Source: Propionibacteriaceae bacterium (GTDB lineage: Bacteria; Actinomycetota; Actinomycetes; Propionibacteriales; Propionibacteriaceae). Taken from it: DNA of 8,369 bases. A model generated the notes under the pieces. The model was not told where the DNA came from, searched no databases, and saw nothing but the letters and a program-made list of their open reading frames with translations. The DNA lies in contig PMBM01000183.1 of NCBI GenBank assembly GCA_003153855.1, positions 24,521 to 32,889 on the forward strand, in the 5' to 3' direction. Within the stretch, counting starts at the first letter, position 1; each line of letters opens with the position of its first letter. Made by a program: the position numbers and the translations under genes. Shown here piece by piece: positions 1 to 5,811 of the stretch.

Positions 1-33
1 GGGCGGGTGTCGATCTACGTCACGCCGACCTGA
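1..33 (+). CDS. 3' end of an unidentified forward gene (partial)
   Basis: Reading from base 1 gives the ten residues GRVSIYVTPT followed by a TGA stop at 31-33. The codons mostly end in G or C, as expected for coding DNA in this genome, and the following reverse-strand gene ends only 18 bases further on, which is typical of a tight convergent pair. Ten residues are too few to name a product. It could also be non-coding; the call rests only on the reading frame and the layout. Confidence 0.35.
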   Translation, partial: GRVSIYVTPT

Positions 34-51
34 CCGGCCCGGACAGACGGC

Positions 52-534
52 TCAGGACCCGTACGACACCGAGCGCGGCGCCTCGCGACGCTGGAGCTGC
101 ACGATCCACCGCTCCGCGCAGTCGGGGGCCCCGACCTCGCCTGCCTCACCCGTGGGGAGCGTCTTCTCCCACTTGGCCACGATCTCCGCGTTCTCGCTGC
201 GTCCCATGACCCACGTGGTGACGGCGTAGTCGCCGGCTGGCACTTCCGGCAGCTCCGCCTGGCGGCCTGTGCCCGTCTCGACGTGCAGCTCACCGTCCAC
301 CGTCACGGTGTTCACCGTGTCCCGCTGCCAGGCGCCGCTCGGTACGGTCGGGATCTCCTCGTGCTCGTACACCTGAAGCTCCACGCCGACCTGCTGCCCC
401 CAGTCGGCGCTGGAGCGCAGCTGGATCGCAGGGTCGTTCTCGGACCACTCGGCAGGCTCTTTGAGACCCTTGGTGATGGAGATCCACTGCTCGTCGACCG
501 GCACCGTCGCCGTGTAGGTCCGCATGGCGACCAT
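52..534 (-). CDS. Conserved-looking hypothetical protein, about 160 residues
   Basis: I do not recognise a named family. From the ATG at 534 the protein is 160 residues; a second ATG at 525 would give 157 residues starting MRTYTATVPV. Composition is soluble and acidic, with no signal peptide or membrane segment. The pattern of a mid-region VGVELQVYE, a WxxxTVNTVTVDGELHV strand pair, VPAGDYAV and a final WIVQLQR resembles, as far as I recall, a widespread set of small uncharacterised actinobacterial proteins built from beta strands (short, proline-flanked strand motifs ending in a W/Q strand); this is recollection, not a search. No clear Shine-Dalgarno sequence precedes either ATG. The same frame stays open upstream to about 765 with protein-like stretches (ALAFVDVGGEEVLT) but has no other plausible start, so the true N-terminus is uncertain. 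It is divergent from the lipoprotein gene across about 190 bases in which I see no convincing promoter. Confidence 0.6.
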   Translation of the reverse strand: MVAMRTYTATVPVDEQWISITKGLKEPAEWSENDPAIQLRSSADWGQQVGVELQVYEHEEIPTVPSGAWQRDTVNTVTVDGELHVETGTGRQAELPEVPAGDYAVTTWVMGRSENAEIVAKWEKTLPTGEAGEVGAPDCAERWIVQLQRREAPRSVSYGS

Positions 535-725
535 GGTGCCATGCGGGTCGGTGCGATCGGGGGAGCAGGTGAGGACTTCTTCACCGCCAACGTCGACGAA
601 CGCGAGGGCCGGGCCTGAGCGGCCTGCAGCAGAATCGACGACGCACGGCCTTCCCGTCGCGACAATGTGGCCACGGATGCTCGCGTCTGCACGCCTTAGG
701 GGCTGCGGGAGTGGAGAATCGCCAC

Positions 726-1292
726 ATGAACAAGAGCCTGGTCGTCGTGGCCGTCGCCCTGGCACTGAGCGCGTGCAGCTCGTCGACCACCGCGCCGAGC
801 GTCAGTACGGCAACGTCCGCGCCCGTGTCGACGACCGCTCCGGCCACCACGTCCGCACCGACGCCCAGCCCCGCGAGCTCCGCAGCCTCCGCGAGCACGA
901 GCACGTCGTCGGCGTTCGACAAGCTGCCGGCCGGCTACACGTACGCCTACCTGTACAAGCTCACCAAGATCTCCGGGCGCTGGAGCGTCGTGCTCGACCC
1001 CCTGACGATGTGCATGTACCCGAGCACCGACCCGAACTGCAAGGACCTCACCGAGCCCCCGCCGAACGACTACGAGCTGCGCAACCTCAACACCAAGACG
1101 TACACGGTTCCGCTGGTCACGGGGACCATCCTCACCGTGGTCGGTCCGAGCGGTCAGCCCACCGACTACGTGACCGTGCCGATGGCCGAGAAGACGTGGC
1201 CCACGTCCTCGAGCGGCGCGGAGGTCGTCGTCACGTACTCGACGAACGCCGCCGGAGAGGTCTCAGCGATCAAGGAGTGGTGGCACCCCTGA
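726..1292 (+). CDS. Secreted lipoprotein of unknown function, 188 residues
   Basis: The N-terminus is a classic lipoprotein signal: MNK, a hydrophobic stretch, then the lipobox LSAC with the lipidated cysteine at residue 17. The mature protein should therefore be anchored to the outer face of the membrane. Residues 18 to about 58 are a low-complexity Ser/Thr/Ala/Pro spacer. The globular part (about 60-188) carries WSVVLDPLTMC, a PNDYELRNLNTKT motif, VPLVTGTILTVV and a closing EVSAIKEWWHP. The PNDYxxRNxN segment and the terminal acidic/aromatic strand recall a family of small secreted bacterial proteins of unknown role; that link is from memory. The ATG at 726 was chosen over an upstream GTG at 711 because GGAG at 713-716 sits 9 bases before it and the signal peptide then begins properly. 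It ends 6 bases from the convergent isomerase gene, leaving no room for a separate terminator. Two cysteines in the mature domain (CMYP and NCKD) could form a disulfide. Confidence 0.85.
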   Translation: MNKSLVVVAVALALSACSSSTTAPSVSTATSAPVSTTAPATTSAPTPSPASSAASASTSTSSAFDKLPAGYTYAYLYKLTKISGRWSVVLDPLTMCMYPSTDPNCKDLTEPPPNDYELRNLNTKTYTVPLVTGTILTVVGPSGQPTDYVTVPMAEKTWPTSSSGAEVVVTYSTNAAGEVSAIKEWWHP

Positions 1293-1298
1293 TCCGCG

Positions 1299-2123
1299 TC
1301 AGGCGGTCGAGGCTCCGGCCAGCTGCCCGAGGTGCGTACGGGTGAACGCGAGCGCGTCCGCCAGGGCATGCTCCCGTGCGCCGCGGGAGCCGATCGAGCG
1401 GGTGTTCACCTCAAGCACGACATGCCCGTCGAAGTCGCTCTCGACAAGGTGCGCCAGCACCTCGTCGGCGCGCTGGTCGCCCTGCCCGGGGAGCATGTGC
1501 TCGTCCATCGCCGAGCCGCTGCCGTCGGTGAGATGGAGGTGCTTCAGCCTGCTCCCCCACGACTTCGCGAGCTCCAGCGAGTCGGCCTTGGCCGTCGAGG
1601 CATGGCTCAGGTCGAGGGTCAGGAAGTCGTAGTCGAGGTCGGACGGGTCCCAGCTCGGCAGATAGGCCTTGAAGTTCCGTACGGGCGTACGCCACGGGTA
1701 CATGTTCTCCACGCAGAACCGCACGCCCGAGTCGTCGTTGAGGCGCCGGATGCCCGCCTCGAAGCCCGACGCGTACGTGCCCTGCCACCGGAACGGCGGG
1801 TGGACGACGACGGTGTCGGCGCCGAGCCGCCTGGCCGCCTCGGCGGACATGGCCAGCTTCTCCCACGGGTCGTCGCCCCAGGTGCGCTGGGTGACGAGGA
1901 GGCAGGGAGCGTGCACGGCGAGGACCGGTACGGCGTGGAAGTCGCGCAGCTTCTCCACCGCATCGATGTCGGCGGCCACCGGGTCGATGCCGACCATGAG
2001 CTCGACTCCGTCGTAGCCGAGCGCGGCGGCGAGCTCAAACCCGCTCGCTGTGGTCTCCGGATAGACCGAGGATGTCGACAGCAGCACCTTGGCCGAACTC
2101 GTTGCGATCGGTTGAGCAGACAC
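1299..2123 (-). CDS. Sugar phosphate isomerase/epimerase-like TIM-barrel protein
   Basis: This 274-residue protein belongs to the xylose-isomerase-like TIM-barrel group (AP endonuclease family 2 fold), whose members are metal-dependent isomerases, epimerases or endonuclease IV. Likely metal and active-site residues are visible on successive strands: H71 (VHAP), H108 (VVHPP), E139 (VENMYPW), D171 and H174 (LDLSHA), H195/H197 and D200 (KHLHLTD), H209 (EHMLPGQGD) and E238 (VLEVN). The number of conserved His/Asp/Glu positions suggests an active enzyme, but substrate cannot be read from sequence. The protein has no signal peptide and should be cytoplasmic. The start is a GTG at 2123 with no convincing Shine-Dalgarno sequence; the hexamer TAGGCT ends 6 bases before it, so a leaderless transcript starting at or next to the GTG is likely. 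It is divergent from the VOC gene and convergent with the lipoprotein gene. A DNA-repair endonuclease IV role is less likely, because the closely packed endonuclease IV signatures are not evident. Confidence 0.85.
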   Translation of the reverse strand: MSAQPIATSSAKVLLSTSSVYPETTASGFELAAALGYDGVELMVGIDPVAADIDAVEKLRDFHAVPVLAVHAPCLLVTQRTWGDDPWEKLAMSAEAARRLGADTVVVHPPFRWQGTYASGFEAGIRRLNDDSGVRFCVENMYPWRTPVRNFKAYLPSWDPSDLDYDFLTLDLSHASTAKADSLELAKSWGSRLKHLHLTDGSGSAMDEHMLPGQGDQRADEVLAHLVESDFDGHVVLEVNTRSIGSRGAREHALADALAFTRTHLGQLAGASTA

Positions 2124-2129
2124 CTTGCC

Positions 2130-2135
2130 AGCCTA
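2130..2135 (-). promoter_or_regulatory. -10 element, probably for a leaderless isomerase transcript
   Basis: On the reverse strand TAGGCT matches the actinobacterial -10 form TANNNT. It is followed by exactly 6 bases and then the GTG start codon, the spacing expected if transcription begins at the start codon. Seventeen bases upstream (2153-2158) the reverse strand reads GTCACG, only 3 of 6 matches to TTGACA. Inferred from sequence alone. Confidence 0.4.
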
Positions 2136-2208
2136 GCCCGCGTGTCTCACTTCGTGACGTCCCCGCGTCTACAGGTTGGCATGATTCCACGCTGACAAGC
2201 ACAAAGAC

Positions 2209-2239
2209 CCCCACGCAGGGACCCGATTTCGCGGTGGGG
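2209..2239. repeat. Imperfect inverted repeat in the divergent promoter region
   Basis: CCCCACGC at 2209-2216 can pair with GCGGTGGGG at 2231-2239 (eight pairs with one bulged G at 2233) around a 14-base centre. It ends 24 bases before the VOC start codon. It could be an operator shared by the two divergent genes or a 5' leader hairpin; chance is not excluded in DNA this rich in G and C. Confidence 0.3.
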
Positions 2240-2263
2240 TGCCGCTCCGACAAGAATGGGCCC

Positions 2264-2899
2264 ATGCACGTCGATCATGTCGTCTACGCCGTCGGACCAG
2301 CCGGGCTTGCCGCGGAGGCGAAGAGGTTCGAGGAGGCGCTCGGAGTGAAGTCCCGCGACGGCGGGATTCACCCGAGGTTCGGCACCATCATGCGGCTCAT
2401 CCCGCTCGCCGACGACCGCTACCTGGAGATCGTCGAGGTGCTCGACCATCCCGCGGCCGACAAGGCTCCGTACGGCCAGGCTGTACGCGCACGTTCCGAG
2501 CTGGGCGGTGGCTGGCTCGGCTGGGTCGTCTCCGTCGACGACCTCACCTCCTTCGAGGAGCGGCTCGACCGCCCCGCAGTGGTGGGCCTGCGTCACTTCC
2601 CCGACGGCCGCGCGCTCGAGTGGCGCCAGATCGGCGTGAAGGGCCTCATCGCCGACCCGCAGCTCCCGTACTTCATCACCTGGCTGTCCGAGCCCGACGT
2701 CCGGCCGAGCGCGCTCACGGGCACGGTGGTGCTCAAAGACATCGAGATCGCCGGCAACCGGCAGCGTGTCGAGAACTGGCTGGGCGAGTCCGTACCGCGA
2801 GTCTTCGACGGCGTCGGCATCGACTTCTCCTCCCCCAGCGGCTACCCCGGCGTGCAGTCGGTGACCTTCGTCACCGACGCGGGCGAGGTACGCATCTGA
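2264..2899 (+). CDS. Glyoxalase-like (VOC) domain protein, 211 residues
   Basis: The N-terminus MHVDHVVYAV, the IHPRFGTI segment around residue 36 and YLEIVEV around residue 55 are typical of the glyoxalase-like branch of the vicinal oxygen chelate superfamily, in which the first-strand His (H5) and a Glu on the fourth strand (E55) are usual metal ligands. The second half has the family layout GRALEWRQIGVKG (about 115-127) and PYFITW (135-140). Family members often have Glu where this one has Thr in the last motif, so the metal site or substrate may differ. The reaction is unknown; VOC proteins include lyases, dioxygenases and resistance proteins. It is soluble and presumably cytoplasmic. The frame is open far upstream, but the ATG at 2264 begins the conserved first strand, and the upstream part overlaps the divergent isomerase start. 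No Shine-Dalgarno sequence is seen; AAGAAT lies 6 bases before the ATG, so leaderless expression is possible. Confidence 0.85.
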   Translation: MHVDHVVYAVGPAGLAAEAKRFEEALGVKSRDGGIHPRFGTIMRLIPLADDRYLEIVEVLDHPAADKAPYGQAVRARSELGGGWLGWVVSVDDLTSFEERLDRPAVVGLRHFPDGRALEWRQIGVKGLIADPQLPYFITWLSEPDVRPSALTGTVVLKDIEIAGNRQRVENWLGESVPRVFDGVGIDFSSPSGYPGVQSVTFVTDAGEVRI

Positions 2900-3094
2900 G
2901 CTGAGCTCAACTGGTCCCACGACGAAGTGGTGGCCGAGCTCGGCTGCGTGCCTCTGTGTCTTGCGATTCCCATGGAAAGAGAAGACTCCGCGTCCGACCC
3001 GCGAACTGTCGTGTCCACACGGCTCGATCGAGGCGGGCACTACCGCCATTTCGCAGGTCGGACCTCACGGGCACAACCACTCATAAGGCGCCTG

Positions 3095-3118
3095 GCCGCC
3101 CGGCTTCGCGCGGGCGGC
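3095..3118. terminator. Perfect 8-base inverted repeat, possible terminator
   Basis: GCCGCCCG at 3095-3102 and CGGGCGGC at 3111-3118 are perfectly complementary around the 8-base loop GCTTCGCG. As RNA this makes a very stable hairpin about 195 bases after the VOC stop and about 85 bases before radA. There is no T-rich tract afterwards; many actinobacterial terminators lack one, so it could end VOC transcription, or act in the leader of a longer radA transcript. Confidence 0.45.
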
Positions 3119-3173
3119 TCCGTCCACGGTGTCGCTGCCGCACTCGGCTCGCCCTGTCGTGCCGGTCGAGAGA

Positions 3174-3196
3174 CTGTCGGAGCGGCGTGAGAGAGT
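3174..3196 (+). promoter_or_regulatory. Candidate RecA-NDp (PafBC-type) DNA-damage promoter of radA
   Basis: CTGTCGGAG at 3174-3182 matches 7 of 9 positions of the RecA-NDp -35 element TTGTCRGTG. It is followed by the required 8-base spacer and then GAGAGT, which keeps the A and final T of TANNNT but lacks the first T. The ATG of radA lies 7 bases further on, which would make the transcript leaderless. The same bases can instead be read as a purine-rich ribosome binding site (GAGAGAG, 3189-3195). Confidence 0.35.
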
Positions 3197-3203
3197 CACG
3201 GCC

Positions 3204-4598
3204 ATGGTGAAGCAGACACGAGCGACGTATCGGTGCACCGAGTGCGGGTGGACGTCGGTGCGCTGGGTCGGTCGTTGCGGCGAGTGCCAGACCTGGGGAA
3301 GCGTTGCCGAGGCGGATGCCCCCCGACTGCAGCACGTGGCAGCGACCGCGCCCCTGAGCCGTGCGGTGCCGATCGGCGAGGTCGACGAGCAGGCCGCCCA
3401 CAGGGTCCTCACCGGTGTCGGCGAGCTGGACCGTGTCCTCGGGGGCGGGCTGGTTCCTGGTGCGGTCGCGCTGCTCGCGGGAGAACCTGGCGTCGGCAAG
3501 TCCACCCTCCTGCTCGAGGTCGCGGCGAAGTGGGCGCGCAACGGGCGCCGCACGCTGTACGTGACGGGCGAGGAGTCGCCGGCTCAGGTACGCCTCAGAG
3601 CGACCCGTACGCACAACGTCGCCGACGACCTGTTCCTCGCAGCCGAGACCGATCTCGGCACCGTGCTCGGCCACATCGAGGAGGTCGCGCCGTCGCTGCT
3701 GGTCGTCGACTCCGTGCAGACGATCGGCACCACTGAGTCCGAGGGGTCTCCGGGTGGGGTCTCGCAGATCCGGGAGGTGACGGCCGCCCTGGTCAGGGTT
3801 GCCAAGCGCCGCGGCATGTCGACGGTGATCATCGGGCACGTGACGAAGGACGGCTCGATCGCAGGACCCCGGCTTCTGGAGCACCTCGTCGACGTCGTGC
3901 TGTCGTTCGAGGGCGACCGACACTCCGGGTTCCGCATGGTCAGGGCGACCAAGAACCGGTACGGGCCGGCTGACGAGGTCGGCTGCTTCGAGATGGTCGA
4001 GGCGGGGATCGTCGAGGTCCCTGACCCGTCAGGGCTGTTCACGACGCGCCACGACGAGCCTGTCCCCGGCACCTGCGTCACGGTGACCCTCGAGGGCCGC
4101 CGGCCGCTGCTGGCCGAGATCCAGGCGCTCGTCGCGCCGTCGCCGCAGCAGGTGCCGCCGCGACGCGTGACGACGGGACTCGACTCCGGGCGGTTCCAGA
4201 TGGTGCTCGCGGTGCTGCAGCGCAAGGCGGGCCTGCCGCTGTCGACGAAGGACGTGTACGCCTCGACGGTCGGTGGCGCCCGGGTCGACGAGCCGCCGTC
4301 CGACCTGGCGCTGGCGGTGGCGGTCGCGTCGGCGGCCTTGGACCGCAACTTCCCCGCGAAGGTGATCGCGCTGGGGGAGGTGGGCCTCGCCGGCGACCTC
4401 CGGCGCGTGCCGGGCCTCGAGCGCCGGCTGCAGGAGGCCGCCCGGCTCGGGTTCACCACCGCGGTCGTGCCCGTACCGGGCAAAGGCGAGCGGCTCGACA
4501 TCCCCGCGACCATGCGGGTCGTACAGGCGGCCACCCTCCACGAGGCTCTGGCCTCCCTCGACCTGCGCGCGCGACGGGGAAGCGAGAGCTCTGGGTGA
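3204..4598 (+). CDS. radA: DNA repair protein RadA (Sms), 464 residues
   Basis: RadA is a RecA-like ATPase that drives branch migration of recombination intermediates and processes stalled forks in the cytoplasm. All hallmarks are present in order: an N-terminal C4 zinc finger (C11, C14, C25, C28), the Walker A loop GEPGVGKST (93-101), a Walker B strand LLVVDS (165-170), the RadA-specific KNRYG motif (250-254), and a C-terminal Lon-protease-like domain (about 325-464). In that domain the region matching the Lon catalytic serine reads EPPSDLAL, so it is not expected to be a protease, as is normal for RadA. Length is normal for the family. The ATG at 3204 was chosen because the family begins just before the zinc finger; an upstream GTG at 3129 would add 25 non-conserved residues. 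GAGAGAG at 3189-3195 lies 8 bases before the start. It is followed directly by disA, a partner gene in many Gram-positive bacteria. Confidence 0.97.
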   Translation: MVKQTRATYRCTECGWTSVRWVGRCGECQTWGSVAEADAPRLQHVAATAPLSRAVPIGEVDEQAAHRVLTGVGELDRVLGGGLVPGAVALLAGEPGVGKSTLLLEVAAKWARNGRRTLYVTGEESPAQVRLRATRTHNVADDLFLAAETDLGTVLGHIEEVAPSLLVVDSVQTIGTTESEGSPGGVSQIREVTAALVRVAKRRGMSTVIIGHVTKDGSIAGPRLLEHLVDVVLSFEGDRHSGFRMVRATKNRYGPADEVGCFEMVEAGIVEVPDPSGLFTTRHDEPVPGTCVTVTLEGRRPLLAEIQALVAPSPQQVPPRRVTTGLDSGRFQMVLAVLQRKAGLPLSTKDVYASTVGGARVDEPPSDLALAVAVASAALDRNFPAKVIALGEVGLAGDLRRVPGLERRLQEAARLGFTTAVVPVPGKGERLDIPATMRVVQAATLHEALASLDLRARRGSESSG

Positions 4599-4684
4599 CG
4601 GCCGCACGGTCGACCGCGGCCGAGCCACGGGGAGGTGTCGACCGGAGCCCAGGCGAGTCCTCAGGCACTCCCAGGTGGGCCGAC

Positions 4685-4690
4685 TACGAT
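4685..4690 (+). promoter_or_regulatory. -10 element upstream of disA
   Basis: TACGAT fits TANNNT. With a 17-base spacer the upstream hexamer at 4662-4667 is CAGGCA (3 of 6 to TTGACA). The predicted start near 4697 would give a leader of about 24 bases carrying GAGG (4712-4715) before the GTG at 4721. This would let disA be transcribed separately from radA. The same octamer TACGATGC recurs in front of the gene at 5812. Confidence 0.4.
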
Positions 4691-4720
4691 GCGGAATCAC
4701 CCCGGAGAGATGAGGCAGAG

Positions 4721-5755
4721 GTGGACCACGACCGACTGGGTCGCTACCAGGCGCAGATGGCGCCTGGGACACCGTTCCGTGAAGGCCTCGACAGGATCCT
4801 CGCCGGACGTACTGGCGCGCTGATCGCTCTCGGCGACACCGAGGGGGTGGCCGCGGTGTCGACCGGCGGCTTCCACGTCGACGCGCCGTTCACCGCCACG
4901 GGGCTCCGTGAGCTGTCGAAGATGGACGGCGGACTGGTGGTGACGGCCGATCTCAGCCGGATCGTACGGGCGGGCGTCCACTTCACGCCCGACGCCTCGA
5001 TCGAGACCGTCGAGACCGGCACCCGGCACGCGAGCGCCGACCGGCTCGCCAAGCAGACCGGCATCCCGGTGGTGACGGTGTCCGCGTCGATGTCGACGAT
5101 CGCGCTGTACCTCGATGGCCAGCGCCACGTCGTACAGCGCACTGACGCCCTGCTGGCACGCGCCAACCAGGCGCTCGACGCGCTGAGCCGCTACAACGAC
5201 AGGCTCGAAGGCGTGACGGCCACCCTGTCGGCCCTCGAGGTGGCCGATCAGGTGACCGCGCGCGACGTCGTGCTGGTCGCCCAACGGCTCGAGCTCGTAC
5301 GGCGCCTGGCGGGCGAGGTGCGCGGCTACATCCGTCAGCTGGGCGTCGACGGACGTCTGCTCGACCTCCAGCTCCACGAGGCGACCGACCACCTCTCCGA
5401 CCTCGCCGGCCACTTGCGCCTCGACTACGGCGACGACGCCGAGGTGATGACGTTCGACCGGCTCGGCGACCTGGTCGACGCGGAGATCGTCGACCTCGAC
5501 CGCGTCGCCGCCGCCCTCGGCTTCTCGGCCCTCGACAACCGGCTCACGCCGCGAGGGATGCGTCAGCTGCTGCTGATCCAGCGGCTCCCCAACTCCTTGG
5601 CCCCCCGGCTCCTCGACCACTTCGGCGGCCTGCAGGGGCTCCTCGCCGCCTCGCACAGCGAGCTGCGTGACGTCGAGGGTGTCGGCGAGACCCGCGCGGC
5701 CCTGATCCGGGACGGTCTCGTACGGCTCACCGAGGCTGCGTACCGTCTGGGCTGA
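4721..5755 (+). CDS. disA: DNA integrity scanning protein DisA, diadenylate cyclase with altered active-site motifs
   Basis: DisA is an octameric DNA-scanning enzyme that condenses two ATP into c-di-AMP and slows when it meets branched DNA. With this start it has 344 residues: an N-terminal cyclase domain (about 1-135, including GRTGALIALG), a helical spine, and a C-terminal helix-hairpin-helix DNA-binding domain (VEGVG at 318-322, then ALIRDGL). The family's DGA motif reads MDGG here (D69-G70-G71), and the RHR motif reads T101-R102-H103-A104-S105-A106-D107, so the second arginine is lost. The GTG at 4721 is preferred: it has GAGG 5 bases upstream and aligns with the start of other DisA proteins as I remember them. 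The alternative GTG at 4595 overlaps the radA stop codon (GTGA) and adds 42 Arg/Pro-rich residues with weaker third-position bias (29 of 42 codons end in G or C). RadA, just upstream, is known to bind and inhibit DisA. Identity is firm; activity is in question. Confidence 0.95.
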   Translation: MDHDRLGRYQAQMAPGTPFREGLDRILAGRTGALIALGDTEGVAAVSTGGFHVDAPFTATGLRELSKMDGGLVVTADLSRIVRAGVHFTPDASIETVETGTRHASADRLAKQTGIPVVTVSASMSTIALYLDGQRHVVQRTDALLARANQALDALSRYNDRLEGVTATLSALEVADQVTARDVVLVAQRLELVRRLAGEVRGYIRQLGVDGRLLDLQLHEATDHLSDLAGHLRLDYGDDAEVMTFDRLGDLVDAEIVDLDRVAAALGFSALDNRLTPRGMRQLLLIQRLPNSLAPRLLDHFGGLQGLLAASHSELRDVEGVGETRAALIRDGLVRLTEAAYRLG

Positions 5756-5799
5756 GCCTCGGCCGCGCGCCGGTCACGGCCGTGCGCAGTCGCTGTTCG

Positions 5800-5805
5800 T
5801 ACGAT
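5800..5805 (+). promoter_or_regulatory. -10 element, probably for a leaderless membrane-protein transcript
   Basis: TACGAT (TANNNT) is followed by exactly 6 bases and the ATG at 5812, and there is no Shine-Dalgarno sequence. This is the arrangement of leaderless genes, which are common in Actinomycetota. No good -35 hexamer is seen at 17 bases (CGGCCG). Confidence 0.45.
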
Positions 5806-5811
5806 GCTCGT

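Larger units (their letters stand above)
2900..3203. other. 304-base gap between the VOC gene and radA
   Basis: I see no convincing gene here: the longest forward frames (from 2927 and 2956) have weak third-position G/C bias and no Shine-Dalgarno sequence. The stretch contains a perfect 10-base palindrome CTCGATCGAG at 3023-3032, the strong inverted repeat at 3095-3118 and a RecA-NDp-like promoter candidate at 3174-3196. It contains no GTAC, in contrast to most of the window. Confidence 0.5.

Noticed and set aside
524..1345. Long forward frame of 273 codons across the lipoprotein gene
   Set aside because: It is rich in Arg/His/Pro without any recognisable motif and overlaps the lipoprotein gene, which has a signal peptide and a ribosome site. 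It is a shadow of high G+C coding DNA.
3001..3016. LexA-like SOS box (GCGAAC-N4-GTGTCC)
   Set aside because: Only the left half resembles TCGAAC; the right half matches GTTCGA at two of six positions.
3023..3032. Perfect 10-base palindrome CTCGATCGAG upstream of radA
   Set aside because: It is short, and such sites arise easily in G+C-rich DNA. No second copy or promoter placement supports a role.
2147..3049. Reverse-strand frame of 300 codons opposite the VOC gene
   Set aside because: The opposite strand encodes a clear VOC domain; the reverse translation has no family features and runs into the intergenic region.
2927..3190. Possible 87-residue forward gene between the VOC gene and radA
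   Set aside because: It has weak third-position bias, no ribosome site and no recognisable sequence, and it spans the strong inverted repeat.
3129..3203. Earlier GTG start for radA
   Set aside because: It adds 25 residues not found in RadA proteins, has no ribosome site, and overlaps the candidate promoter.
4179..4598. Lon-type protease activity in the C-terminal RadA domain
   Set aside because: This domain is part of every RadA, and the catalytic serine context is absent, so no separate protease is called.
5765..5787. Possible terminator hairpin after disA (GCGCGC...GTGCGC)
   Set aside because: The stem needs two wobble pairs and a bulge, and no T tract follows; similar imperfect stems are frequent at this base composition.
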